Shown piece after piece: positions 34,875-42,959 of a DNA stretch of 44,467 nt. Positions within the stretch are counted from its first letter, which is position 1. Every line of letters starts with the position of its first letter. Below the pieces are notes generated by a model. It was not told the DNA's origin, did no database searches, and saw only the letters and a program-made list of their open reading frames with translations. Where the stretch lies: the NCBI GenBank assembly GCA_029338875.1, contig JAQYBF010000019.1, forward strand, positions 1 to 44,467, in the 5' to 3' direction. A program made the translations under genes and the position numbers. The stretch is from Lachnospiraceae bacterium. Its GTDB lineage: Bacteria; Bacillota; Clostridia; Lachnospirales; Lachnospiraceae.

Positions 34875-35051
34875 ATGACAACAATCACAATGAATCCGGT
34901 AATCAATACAAAGAAGAATGTACGTCCTGTAAAGAAAGAATCTTTCTTAAGAAAGATCTGGAATGCAGTAAAAGAATCCTATATCGAGTACGCCACTATG
35001 GTTTATGAGCCGAGGTACTACGCATACAGCAGACGGAAGGCAGACCGCTAA
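34875..35051 (+). CDS. Small basic protein, unknown
   Basis: 58 aa, strongly basic (Lys/Arg rich) with an aromatic C-terminal half, EYATMVYEPRYYAYSRRK. ATG at 34875 has AAAGAGG about nine bases upstream. It has a dedicated, very strong terminator right after the stop, which supports it as a real, expressed gene. An upstream TTG at 34866 is in frame but less likely. No family is recognised; the amphipathic middle (FLRKIWNAVKESYIEY) could lie on a membrane or bind nucleic acid. Confidence 0.55.
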   Translation: MTTITMNPVINTKKNVRPVKKESFLRKIWNAVKESYIEYATMVYEPRYYAYSRRKADR

Positions 35052-35078
35052 GATCTAAGATCCGGCTATCATACAAAT

Positions 35079-35110
35079 AACGGGCAGGAATTCCTGCCCG
35101 TTATTTTTTT
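35079..35110 (+). terminator. Strong terminator after the small basic gene
   Basis: AACGGGCAGG (35079-35088), AATT loop, CCTGCCCGTT (35093-35102), then ATTTTTTT. The 24 bases are a perfect palindrome. Confidence 0.95.
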
Positions 35111-35231
35111 GAACTTTTTTCAAGATGAAGCTTTGGACCTTACGGATCCATGTGAGACTTTTTCTCGTTAAAGCATTGAAAGTTTTCCGCACTTCTATGA
35201 AATCGACCGTAACAAAATGCCTGGAATAAGG

Positions 35232-35237
35232 TATAAT
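35232..35237 (+). promoter_or_regulatory. Possible -10 for the VanZ-like gene
   Basis: A consensus TATAAT at 35232-35237 stands about 110 bases before the gene; a matching -35 is weak. Confidence 0.35.
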
Positions 35238-35347
35238 GAAAAAATCGGGAATCATACAGTTGATACAATTATCCGACAAAGGATTTTCCCTTGTCGGCAC
35301 TTAAGAATTTTTTGGATATCAGGGAAATCCCTTTGGATATATAAGTT

Positions 35348-35923
35348 ATGGATACAGTCGTACGAATTTCGGTCTATCTGATTGTGGCTATGGTGTTTTT
35401 TGTCATAGGATCTTCCATTTTAGATCTGACCGCCGCCCGCAAGGAAGAGAATCGATTAAGTCAAAATAAGACCAGGCCGCAGAGCAAAATTCTAAGATTT
35501 ACGGAAAGGCACAGGATACAGATAAAAGCCATAATCCTTGGCATTATCATTTTCCTGATCCTGTATGAAACGGTCCTTTTCCGGCCGGTGACCTGCAGGA
35601 AATATGTATTTACGCCTTTTTACAGTTATCGCCTGGCCGGGCATGGAAGTAGCTATTACCTGGTCGAAGGAATTTTGAATGTTCTCCTTTATGTGCCCTT
35701 TGGCTTTATGCTCCGTGCCAATTTCAAGAAGAAAAGGCTCTGTCAGATTGTTTTGATCGGCTGTCTTTTGTCTTTTTCCATCGAGACGATCCAGCTGATT
35801 TTCTGCATCGGCGTTTTTGAAACGGATGACATCATTAATAATACGCTGGGAACCTTATTGGGAGGAGTCTGTCACCTGATCGGAGAAAATATAAAGCGTC
35901 GCCTTTTGAGTCGAAATCGTTGA
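35348..35923 (+). CDS. VanZ-like family membrane protein
   Basis: 191 aa with membrane helices at about 6-27, 57-77, 103-122, 130-150 and 160-178. The VanZ signature NVLLYVPFGFML and the ETIQLIFCIGVFETDDIINNTLG-type block (shown as ETIQLIF and DDIINNTLG) are present. The first VanZ gave teicoplanin resistance, but most family members have no proven resistance role. The start ATG at 35348 lacks a good ribosome binding site, so it may be weakly translated. It is 63 bases before nhaC. Confidence 0.8.
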   Translation: MDTVVRISVYLIVAMVFFVIGSSILDLTAARKEENRLSQNKTRPQSKILRFTERHRIQIKAIILGIIIFLILYETVLFRPVTCRKYVFTPFYSYRLAGHGSSYYLVEGILNVLLYVPFGFMLRANFKKKRLCQIVLIGCLLSFSIETIQLIFCIGVFETDDIINNTLGTLLGGVCHLIGENIKRRLLSRNR

Positions 35924-35986
35924 AATACGAGCCCGATCATAACCCTAGGGCTCCAGAGGAAGTATGGGAAGAGGAGGAAAAAAATT

Positions 35987-37507
35987 ATGTTTACCGGAAC
36001 CTGGTGGTCACTGATGCCGCCCATTGTTGCAATTGTATTAGCCCTGCTGACGAAGGAGGTCTATATTTCCCTCTTCGCAGGATGTGCCCTGGGAGCTCTC
36101 CTGGCAGCGAATTTCCATCCCTGGGCAGCTTTCGATACGCTGTTTCATATCATGATCGACAGCGTGGATTTCTCGATTCTCATGTTTATGATCCTTCTTG
36201 GCATGATCGTCATGCTGATGCAGGAGTCGGGCGGGACCCGGGCTTACGGCGAATGGGCAGTGAAACATCTGAAATCCAAGCGTGCAGCACTTGTTGCAAC
36301 ATCGCTTCTTGGCGTTTTGATCTTCGTGGATGACTACTTCAACTGCCTGACTGTCGGCTCCGTCATGCGGCCGGTCACAGACAAATATAAAGTCAGCCGG
36401 GCGAAACTTGCCTATATCATCGATGCGACAGCAGCGCCGGTCTGCATTATTGCCCCGATTTCTTCCTGGGCAGCGGCGGTCAATTCCTATGTACCCAAGG
36501 GCAGTTCCATGTCCGGTTTCCAGATGTTCGTTTCGACCATTCCCTTTAACCTCTATGCGATCCTGACGATCTATATGGTCTTCTTTACTTCGATCGCAGG
36601 TTTTGATTTCGGCCTTATGAAGGTGCATGAGAGAAATGCAGCCCATGGCGATCTCTTTACTTCCGGCGGCGAAGCTTTCCGGAATCAGAAGGCAACGGAT
36701 CCGACCGAGGGTGGGAAGTATGCCAAGGGTAAGGTTTCGGATCTGGTTCTTCCAATGGTCGTAATGATTGGAACTGCCATCGGTGCCATGATCTGGACCG
36801 GTCATCTGAACGGCGGAAAGAATCTGATCGAGGATTTCGCCAATTGCTCTTCTTCCGAATCCCTGGTTTTTGCCGGGCTTATTACAGTAGCTTTTCTTCT
36901 GATCTATTATCTGCCGCGTAGAGTGATCGGCTTTAAGGATTTCATGAATTCGGTACCGGAAGGCGGAAAACTGATGATGCCGGCCATTCTGATCCTGACT
37001 TTGGCCTGGACTCTGAAGGGAACGACAGATAAACTGGGACTGGGTGATTTCGTCCGGGATTCCATCAATCTCTCTTCCGGCTGGGCTCGCTTTATTCCGG
37101 TCATCATTTTCCTGATCGCGATTTTCATTGCCTTCTCATCCGGCACATCCTGGGGAACCTTCGCCATTCTGGTTCCGATCGTTGTCAATATGTTCTCGAA
37201 GAGCGATGAAAAGATGATGATTCTTTCGGTTGCAGCTGTTCTGGCAGGCGCAGTTTGCGGAGATCATGTTTCTCCGATCTCGGATACGACGATCATGTCG
37301 AGTTCCGGCGCCCAGAGTAATCACATCAATCATGTCCAGACCCAGATGCAGTACGCCCTGGTTGTTGTTTTGGTTTGTATCGTTGGATATATCATTGGAG
37401 GCTTTACCGAGAACTGGCTCATTACTCTTTCATCTTCATTGATCCTGCTTACGATCGTTTTGCTTGTGATCCGTAAGCGGAGCCTGGCAGAGGAAGAAAA
37501 CTCCTGA
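35987..37507 (+). CDS. Na+/H+ antiporter, NhaC family
   Basis: 506 aa polytopic membrane protein with about 11-12 hydrophobic segments. NhaC-type features include VDDYFNCLTVGSVMRPV, and CGDHVSPISDTTIMSS near residue 425, holding the conserved acidic and polar residues of the transport path. It would exchange sodium (or possibly malate/lactate pairs as in MleN-like members) for protons. GAGGAGG precedes the start. It overlaps no neighbour and is followed by azlC after 15 bases, so the three transporter genes are probably co-transcribed. Confidence 0.88.
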   Translation: MFTGTWWSLMPPIVAIVLALLTKEVYISLFAGCALGALLAANFHPWAAFDTLFHIMIDSVDFSILMFMILLGMIVMLMQESGGTRAYGEWAVKHLKSKRAALVATSLLGVLIFVDDYFNCLTVGSVMRPVTDKYKVSRAKLAYIIDATAAPVCIIAPISSWAAAVNSYVPKGSSMSGFQMFVSTIPFNLYAILTIYMVFFTSIAGFDFGLMKVHERNAAHGDLFTSGGEAFRNQKATDPTEGGKYAKGKVSDLVLPMVVMIGTAIGAMIWTGHLNGGKNLIEDFANCSSSESLVFAGLITVAFLLIYYLPRRVIGFKDFMNSVPEGGKLMMPAILILTLAWTLKGTTDKLGLGDFVRDSINLSSGWARFIPVIIFLIAIFIAFSSGTSWGTFAILVPIVVNMFSKSDEKMMILSVAAVLAGAVCGDHVSPISDTTIMSSSGAQSNHINHVQTQMQYALVVVLVCIVGYIIGGFTENWLITLSSSLILLTIVLLVIRKRSLAEEENS

Positions 37508-37522
37508 TAGGAGAGGTAGGAC

Positions 37523-38227
37523 ATGACTTCATTGAAGTGGTTTCGTAAAGGTATGAAAAACGGGATCCCGATTGCAGCCGGCTATTTCGCTGTTTCTTTC
37601 GCACTCGGAATTGCCGCGAAGAATGTGGGAATGGATGCCATTCAGGCAGGATATATGTCCCTAAGCATGCTGGCTTCAGCCGGTGAATTTGCGGCTATCA
37701 GCCTGATCGGCTCGGCTGCCGGCATTCTTGAAGCGATTCTTACGACCATTGTTGTAAATATGCGTTACTTCTTAATGAGTGTCAGCCTGACGCAGAAACT
37801 TTCCGAAGAGGTCCGCCCCCTGCACCGCTTCCTCCTGCCGCTCTTTATCACAGATGAGATCTTCGGCCTGTCCGCAACGGTAGAGGGAGATCTGAAACCT
37901 GCCTATACCTACGGAATTGCTTTGCCGTCCGTAGCCGGTTGGACGGCCGGAACGGTTTTGGGTGTCATTGTCGGAAATATCTTACCGGTCTGGGCCGGCA
38001 ATGCTCTGGGTGTTGCCATGTATGGAATGTTCCTTGCGATTGTGATTCCGCCTGCCAAAACCGACCACTTCATCGGACTTCTGGTGGCACTCTCGATGGC
38101 ATTGAGTTTCCTTTGTTCGGTATTGCCCTATATTTCGAAAATCGGATCCGGCTTTCGAATCATTATCCTGACGCTTCTGCTTTCGGCACTGGCTGCCTGG
38201 ATCAAGCCTCGGGAGGTGGAAGTATAA
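37523..38227 (+). CDS. azlC: AzlC family branched-chain amino acid exporter subunit
   Basis: 234 aa with about seven membrane helices. The AzlC start GMKNGIPIAAGYFAVSFALGIAA, given as GIPIAAGYF and SFALGIAA, is conserved, as is FLLPLFITDEIFGL. AzlC-AzlD pairs export branched-chain amino acids or analogues. Its stop overlaps the azlD start by one base (TAATG). Confidence 0.9.
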   Translation: MTSLKWFRKGMKNGIPIAAGYFAVSFALGIAAKNVGMDAIQAGYMSLSMLASAGEFAAISLIGSAAGILEAILTTIVVNMRYFLMSVSLTQKLSEEVRPLHRFLLPLFITDEIFGLSATVEGDLKPAYTYGIALPSVAGWTAGTVLGVIVGNILPVWAGNALGVAMYGMFLAIVIPPAKTDHFIGLLVALSMALSFLCSVLPYISKIGSGFRIIILTLLLSALAAWIKPREVEV

Positions 38228-38535
38228 TGCGTATTTATCTCATGATCACGGTGATCGCATTGACGATCTATGCCATCCGGCTTTCGCCTTTCCTTTTTAT
38301 TCGAAAGCCGATCAAGAACCGTTTTATCCGGTCCTTCCTGTTTTATGTACCTTATGTTACTCTGTCTGTGATGACTTTTCCGGCCATTCTGACAGCGACC
38401 GGAAATATTTTTTCCGGCCTGGCAGCTCTTCTTGCAGGGCTTTTCGTTGCCTGGATCTGGGGGGATCTCTTTGCCGTAGCCCTGTCCTGCTGCGGGGCAG
38501 TCTTTTTGACAGAGTGGATCATGAAATTGTTTTAA
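38227..38535 (+). CDS. azlD: AzlD family transporter subunit
   Basis: 102 aa, three to four membrane helices, with the AzlD features RLSPFLF and FYVPYVTLSVMTFPAIL. The start ATG shares a base with the azlC stop, so they are coupled. It functions only with AzlC as a pair. Confidence 0.88.
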   Translation: MRIYLMITVIALTIYAIRLSPFLFIRKPIKNRFIRSFLFYVPYVTLSVMTFPAILTATGNIFSGLAALLAGLFVAWIWGDLFAVALSCCGAVFLTEWIMKLF

Positions 38536-38606
38536 TGTCAAACCAGCTGGGAAATATAGACCGGTTCGTTTCGTAAGTGCGTAAGTGATAGAAAGAGAGG
38601 TTTCTT

Positions 38607-38924
38607 ATGGTAAAGCATATTATTTTGTGGCAGTTGAAGGATGAGTATTCCGAAGAAGAGAAGAAGGAGATCCGGAGGGGCATTAAGGATGGTCTGGAAG
38701 GCCTGGTCGGGAAAGTACCGGGGCTTCTCGAAGTGCATGTTGAGACCGAACCCCTGCCTTCGTCCAATGCAGATGTCTGCCTGAATTGTACTCTGGTGGA
38801 TGAAAATGCACTGAAGACTTATGCCACACATCCCAGTCACATGGAAGTTGCCAATGGGAAGGTCCGTCCCTATACCAAGAATCGTGTCTGCATGGATTTT
38901 GAAATTCCCTCTTACAAGGCATAA
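38607..38924 (+). CDS. Dabb domain (stress-responsive alpha-beta barrel) protein
   Basis: 105 aa dimeric ferredoxin-like fold, recognised from the start MVKHIILWQLKDE and the ending ANGKVRPYTKNRVCMDFEI. Some members act as small stress proteins or cyclases in plants and bacteria; function here is unknown. AGAGAGG lies six bases before the ATG. Confidence 0.85.
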   Translation: MVKHIILWQLKDEYSEEEKKEIRRGIKDGLEGLVGKVPGLLEVHVETEPLPSSNADVCLNCTLVDENALKTYATHPSHMEVANGKVRPYTKNRVCMDFEIPSYKA

Positions 38925-39027
38925 ACAGATTCCGAATGGATGGTTTGAATCTTTCTTGCATGTGACGTGGCGAGACAGGGATACGGTTTGATGTATGAGC
39001 GGTTCATGGTTAGAAAACGAGGCGCCT

Positions 39028-39807
39028 ATGGAGAACGAGGAGAAACTTGTAGTTAAAGGAAAGACTTTTGGTGGCGAGAGGCCGATTCTTTGCGTAACGA
39101 TCGCCGAACAGAGAGAAGAAGAGATCCTGCGGCAGGTGAAGCAGTTAGTCGGAGAGGGGATCTCCATGGTGGAGATCCGGGGCGATTTCTATGACGGCCT
39201 CTATGATGAAGATCGCCTGACTTACTTCTTTCGCCGGTTAAAGCCTCTGGTTCAGGATACCATCCTTTTATTTACGGTCCGTACCATTCCCCAGGGTGGG
39301 CGCACAGAACCATCGCTTTCTTATCTGCAGAAGATCTATGACATTGCGTCAATTTCCGGCGTCTGCGATTTCATTGATATTGAATTCAATGAACTGCCGG
39401 ATCCCGGACAGGTGATCCGTCGGATCCATGAGAGCGGAGCTAAGGTGGTCGCTTCAGATCATGATTATATGCAGACATCGAAGGCAGCTGAGATGTTCGA
39501 TCTCCTTGAGAAAATGGGCAGGGCCAAAGCAGATATGGTAGAACTGGCAGTGACTCCTGAGACACCGGATGATCTCCTGGAGCTTCTGCGTGTCACCAAT
39601 CAGTTTAACAGAAGCCATCCGGATATCCCGGTCATCACCTATTCCATGGGAGAAGAAGGTATCCTGACCCGAGTCACAGGAGAGATTTTCGGATCGGCGG
39701 TTACTTTTGGCAGCGCCGGAAGAAGTGATCTGTCCGGACATGTGAATTATAAGAGTATGCAAAAAGTTCTGGATCAGGTGCATGATTCTTTGCATGGAAA
39801 ACTGTGA
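39028..39807 (+). CDS. Type I 3-dehydroquinase homologue lacking catalytic residues
   Basis: The whole 259 aa chain aligns without gaps to AroD in the core, but key residues differ. Taking Salmonella AroD numbering: E46, R48, R82, H143, M205 and R213 are kept (local E49, R51, R85, H145, M207, R215). E86 is Q89, the Schiff-base K170 is E172, M203 is Y205, S232 is D234 and Q236 is H238. Normal dehydratase activity is therefore not expected. ATG at 39028 has GAGG five bases upstream; an in-frame ATG at 38995 is possible. No other aro gene is near. It is probably a pseudo-enzyme or a protein with a new role. Confidence 0.75.
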   Translation: MENEEKLVVKGKTFGGERPILCVTIAEQREEEILRQVKQLVGEGISMVEIRGDFYDGLYDEDRLTYFFRRLKPLVQDTILLFTVRTIPQGGRTEPSLSYLQKIYDIASISGVCDFIDIEFNELPDPGQVIRRIHESGAKVVASDHDYMQTSKAAEMFDLLEKMGRAKADMVELAVTPETPDDLLELLRVTNQFNRSHPDIPVITYSMGEEGILTRVTGEIFGSAVTFGSAGRSDLSGHVNYKSMQKVLDQVHDSLHGKL

Positions 39808-39840
39808 GTAAAAGCGGGAAAAATGTGAGATGCATTTTGT

Positions 39841-39950
39841 GCGTGGATCCGGTATGGAAATGTGAGAAGTGATCCCTGCGTGGATTTGGGATGGGAAAGG
39901 CGAGCTGTGATCCCTCGCGTGGATCCGGTATGGGAATCTGTGAATGAAGA
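39841..39950 (+). repeat. Three imperfect ~38-base tandem repeats before tRNA-Arg
   Basis: Copies begin at 39841, 39878 and 39917 with GCGTGGAT, followed by GGTATGG or GGGATGG, then GTGA and ATCCCT in the first two copies. They fill the aroD-like/tRNA spacer up to the tRNA promoter. Confidence 0.7.
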
Positions 39951-39954
39951 TGTG

Positions 39955-39983
39955 TTGACTTTCAAAATTCACTTTGTTATTAT
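39955..39983 (+). promoter_or_regulatory. tRNA-Arg promoter
   Basis: TTGACT (39955-39960), 17-base spacer, TATTAT (39978-39983). Both boxes are near consensus. Confidence 0.75.
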
Positions 39984-40046
39984 AGTCAAGTGAGTGATTT
40001 GAAAGAACCGGATCCACTCACATTCCATTTGATGCGGTTCTTATAT

Positions 40047-40120
40047 GTAGACGTGGCTTAGCTGGATAGAGCGTCGGACTCCGACTCCGAAGACCGCGGG
40101 TTCGAATCCCGCCGCCTACA
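40047..40120 (+). tRNA. tRNA-Arg (anticodon CCG)
   Basis: 74 bases fold as a cloverleaf: acceptor GTAGACG/CGCCTAC, D-arm GCTT/GAGC with a T-G pair, anticodon stem TCGGA/TCCGA with CCG at 40081-40083, T-arm GCGGG TTCGAAT CCCGC. One A-C mismatch lies at acceptor pair 5-68. The CCA is not encoded. It reads the CGG codon, which this genome uses often. Confidence 0.93.
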
Positions 40121-40127
40121 TTCTTCT

Positions 40128-40152
40128 GGCATTCTTAGGAATGCCTTTTTTT
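40128..40152 (+). terminator. Terminator after tRNA-Arg
   Basis: GGCATTC (40128-40134), four-base loop, GAATGCC (40139-40145), then T7. Confidence 0.9.
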
Positions 40153-40180
40153 GTAAACAAAAGTCCTTGGAGGGATTTCA

Positions 40181-41356
40181 ATGAGTTTTAAAGAAAAAGC
40201 AGAGAATTTGATTTCGAAGGTGATCGATCCCAAGAAGGGTCGTTATTATTTGGCAGCACTGGTACTCCTCGCTATGGTCTTCATTTTAGTCAGATGTACG
40301 GACACGACGGCCCAGGAGGAAAACCCCATGGCCGGAGCTTATCAGGAATACAAGCAGGTGGAGAATAAGAAGGATTCTTCCAGCCAGGAGAAGGCTTTAA
40401 CGAAACTGATCAATAATTATTTCAAGTGCTATGCAGAGGGAGATGTCGACTCCCTTTCCAAACTCGCAAAGCCGATCTCTGACAAAGAAAAGAGTTATAT
40501 CAAGTTCTTCAGTCAGTATGTCGAGTCCTATCAGGATATCAATATATACAGTAAGCGTGGACTGGATGATAAGTCCTATCTCGTTTCTGCAACGATGTCG
40601 ATCAAATTTAAGGATGTGAAGACGCCGGCACCCGGCATGGAATTCTTCTATGTCACAACGGATGACAACGGGGCGCTTTATATTGCAAACCAGTATTCCA
40701 CCTTTAATACCAATAATCAGGAAGAGGAGATGGATTCGGATGTTACAGCTTTGATTGCGGCCTTCGAACAGCAGGACGATGTTTCAAGGCTTCAGTCTAA
40801 AGTCCAGCAGAAATTCAACGAGGCCCTCTTAAAGGATGAAAAGCTGAACACTCTTTTAAACACAACGCTTCCGGATGCGACAACCACTTGGGCAACGGAC
40901 TATGCGAAGAATGCCGGAACCCAGTCAGCAGATGCCAAGTCGGATGATAAGAAGTCTGAAGACGGTAAGTCCGATCAGGATTCGGATAAGAAGCAAAAGG
41001 ATGGGGAGAAATCGGATCAGAATAAGACGGACCAGAAGACGGATCAAGGTCAGACCGACCAAAAGACGCAGGGTCAGACCGATCAGGGTCAGACCACAGA
41101 GCAGGCAGCTCAGCCTGCAGCTCCTGCACAGACCGGGCCGAATGTGATCACAGTGGATGGCCTGACAGAGGGGTCCACCATTACTCTGACGCAGACCGTT
41201 CGCGTTCGTTCGGATATGAACGACCAGGCTTCCATTGCCGGATTGGGCTATGTTTCCGAGCCTATGACCATTGGGAAGAGCTATGATAATGGCTGGACGC
41301 AGGTTACGACCTATTCGGGTGCCAGCGGTTATGTGAAAACAGAATTGCTTCACTGA
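40181..41356 (+). CDS. Membrane-anchored SH3-domain protein
   Basis: 391 aa. One hydrophobic segment at about residues 22-38 anchors the protein, probably with most of it outside. Residues about 60-220 look like a folded NTF2-like extracytoplasmic domain (alternating LTKLINNYFKCYAEG start). Residues 240-320 are a low-complexity linker of Lys/Asp/Gln/Ser. Residues 330-391 form a bacterial SH3b domain (TVRVRSDMNDQASIAG, GWTQVTTYSGASGYVKTE). It is likely to bind cell-wall material. GGAGGG precedes the ATG. Confidence 0.7.
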   Translation: MSFKEKAENLISKVIDPKKGRYYLAALVLLAMVFILVRCTDTTAQEENPMAGAYQEYKQVENKKDSSSQEKALTKLINNYFKCYAEGDVDSLSKLAKPISDKEKSYIKFFSQYVESYQDINIYSKRGLDDKSYLVSATMSIKFKDVKTPAPGMEFFYVTTDDNGALYIANQYSTFNTNNQEEEMDSDVTALIAAFEQQDDVSRLQSKVQQKFNEALLKDEKLNTLLNTTLPDATTTWATDYAKNAGTQSADAKSDDKKSEDGKSDQDSDKKQKDGEKSDQNKTDQKTDQGQTDQKTQGQTDQGQTTEQAAQPAAPAQTGPNVITVDGLTEGSTITLTQTVRVRSDMNDQASIAGLGYVSEPMTIGKSYDNGWTQVTTYSGASGYVKTELLH

Positions 41357-41365
41357 ACCATGTCA

Positions 41366-41410
41366 AAAAGCTGTGAATATCGGGAGTTCCCGTACGTTCA
41401 CAGCTTTTTT
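41366..41410 (+). terminator. Terminator after the SH3 gene
   Basis: AAAAGCTGTGAA (41366-41377) pairs with TTCACAGCTTTT (41397-41408), with an inner CGGGA/TCCCG pair, and T7 follows. Confidence 0.92.
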
Positions 41411-41505
41411 TCCTAAGGATGCATGAATATTCGAAAAAGTTTTCGCTGGAAGTGTTTCGTTTTGGAAACAAAAGATTTATGATGATTTCAAATGTTGCTG
41501 CAGGG

Positions 41506-41523
41506 CCTGCTTGAGAAAGCAGG
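41506..41523 (+). other. GAGA-loop hairpin upstream of rluF
   Basis: CCTGCTT and AAGCAGG close a GAGA tetraloop, ending eight bases before the AAAGGAG ribosome binding site. It could stabilise or regulate the rluF leader. Confidence 0.4.
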
Positions 41524-41543
41524 AGATGACAAAGGAGAGAAAA

Positions 41544-42956
41544 ATGGAAGAAGAAAAGAGAAGCGGTACCCGGCTGAATAAGTATTTGAGCGAGGCTGGC
41601 ATTTGTTCCAGGAGAGAGGCAGATCAGGCCATCGAGGCCGGCGAGGTCATGATCGACGGCCGGAAGGCGGTGCTCGGCGACCGGGTGCAGGAGGGAGAGA
41701 CGGTCATCTTCCGCGAGGAAGTTGTCTTGCATAAGGAACCGGAGGTCCTTCTTCTCCTGAATAAGCCGCGCGGAATCGTCTGCACAGCCGAGAAGAAGGA
41801 AAAGAATAACATTGTCGATTATCTGAATTATCCGGTTCGTATCTATCCGGTCGGCCGCCTGGACAAGGATTCCCGTGGTCTCATCCTTCTCACTAACCAG
41901 GGGGATCTTGTGAACAAGTTAAACCGTGCCGGAAATTACCATGAGAAAGAATATGTGGTAAAAATCGACGGTGAAGTGACCGAAGATTTCTTAAATCGTA
42001 TGCAGCGCGGTGTCTATCTCACCGAGCTTCGGGTCAAGACACGCCCCTGCAAGTGCTGGAAAACCAGCTATGATACCTTCCATATCGTTTTGACACAGGG
42101 CCTGAACCGGCAGATCCGCCGTATGTGTGAGACTCTGGGCATGAAGGTCAAGGATCTCTGCCGCATCCGGATCATGAATTTGAAAATTGCGGATCTGGAG
42201 GAAGGTGCCTACCGGGAACTTACGGAGGAAGAGAAGAAGGACCTGATCGAGAGCTTGAAGAATTCCTATAGCGATCCCATATCCGGTCCGAGACCCAGGA
42301 AGTCTTTCTCTAAGAAATCCTTTGGAAACAGATCCTTTGGCAAAAAGCCTTATGGGGATCGTTCGGAAGGCAGATCCTATTATGGAGAGAGAAAGTCTTA
42401 CGGGGATCGCCCGGAAGGCAGATCCTACGGGGAGAGAAGGCCTTACGGGGATCGTTCGGAAGGCAGATCCTACGGGGAGAGAAAGTCTTACGGGGATCGC
42501 CCGGAAGGCAGATCCTACGGGGAGAGAAAGCCTTACGGGGATCGTTCGGAAGGCAGATCCTACGGGGAGAGAAAGTCTTACGGGGATCGCTCGGAAGGCA
42601 GATCCTATGGGGATAGAAAGTCTTACGGGGATCGTTCGGAAGGCAGATCCTACGGGGATAGAAAGTCTTACGGGGATCGCTCGGAAGGCAGATCCTTCGG
42701 GGAGAGAAAGTCTTACAGAGATCGAAACGGAAGTAGTGAACATAGGAGCTATGGCGACAGATCTTCCGGAGATCGTTCCTATGGAAACAGATCCTATGGA
42801 GAGAGAAGTTACGGCCGCCGATCCAATGGAGACCGTAATGAAAACAGTCAGAGACCTTCCTTTGGTGACCATAGCGGAAGTGACCGTCGCAATTATCAGT
42901 CCGGAAGCTATTCTTCCCGCAGTCACCATGGGGACAGCTATAGTAAACACGAATAA
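41544..42956 (+). CDS. rluF: 23S rRNA pseudouridine synthase RluF with repetitive tail
   Basis: Isomerises uridine in 23S rRNA. An S4 RNA-binding domain (TRLNKYLSEAGICSRREADQ) is at residues 8-65, and the catalytic GRLDKDSRGLILLTNQGD holds the active Asp near residue 105; HEKEYVVKIDGEV and LTQGLNRQIRRMCE match RluF. The core ends near residue 245. The last 225 residues are a basic, Arg/Gly/Ser/Tyr-rich tail with eight copies of a 15-residue unit, KSYGDRSEGRSYGER. Start ATG at 41544 has AAAGGAG six bases upstream, giving 470 aa. Such tails occur on RNA-binding proteins and may help bind RNA. Confidence 0.9.
   Translation: MEEEKRSGTRLNKYLSEAGICSRREADQAIEAGEVMIDGRKAVLGDRVQEGETVIFREEVVLHKEPEVLLLLNKPRGIVCTAEKKEKNNIVDYLNYPVRIYPVGRLDKDSRGLILLTNQGDLVNKLNRAGNYHEKEYVVKIDGEVTEDFLNRMQRGVYLTELRVKTRPCKCWKTSYDTFHIVLTQGLNRQIRRMCETLGMKVKDLCRIRIMNLKIADLEEGAYRELTEEEKKDLIESLKNSYSDPISGPRPRKSFSKKSFGNRSFGKKPYGDRSEGRSYYGERKSYGDRPEGRSYGERRPYGDRSEGRSYGERKSYGDRPEGRSYGERKPYGDRSEGRSYGERKSYGDRSEGRSYGDRKSYGDRSEGRSYGDRKSYGDRSEGRSFGERKSYRDRNGSSEHRSYGDRSSGDRSYGNRSYGERSYGRRSNGDRNENSQRPSFGDHSGSDRRNYQSGSYSSRSHHGDSYSKHE
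42343..42717 (+). repeat. 45-base coding minisatellite in rluF
   Basis: About eight tandem copies of a 45-base unit encode the RluF tail. Copies differ mainly at the Pro/Ser and Glu/Asp codons. The high identity suggests slippage and length variation between strains. Confidence 0.9.
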
Positions 42957-42959
42957 TAG

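Noticed and set aside
34763-35008. 81-codon frame overlapping the small basic gene
   Set aside because: It ends inside the better-supported gene, and the terminator suits the latter.
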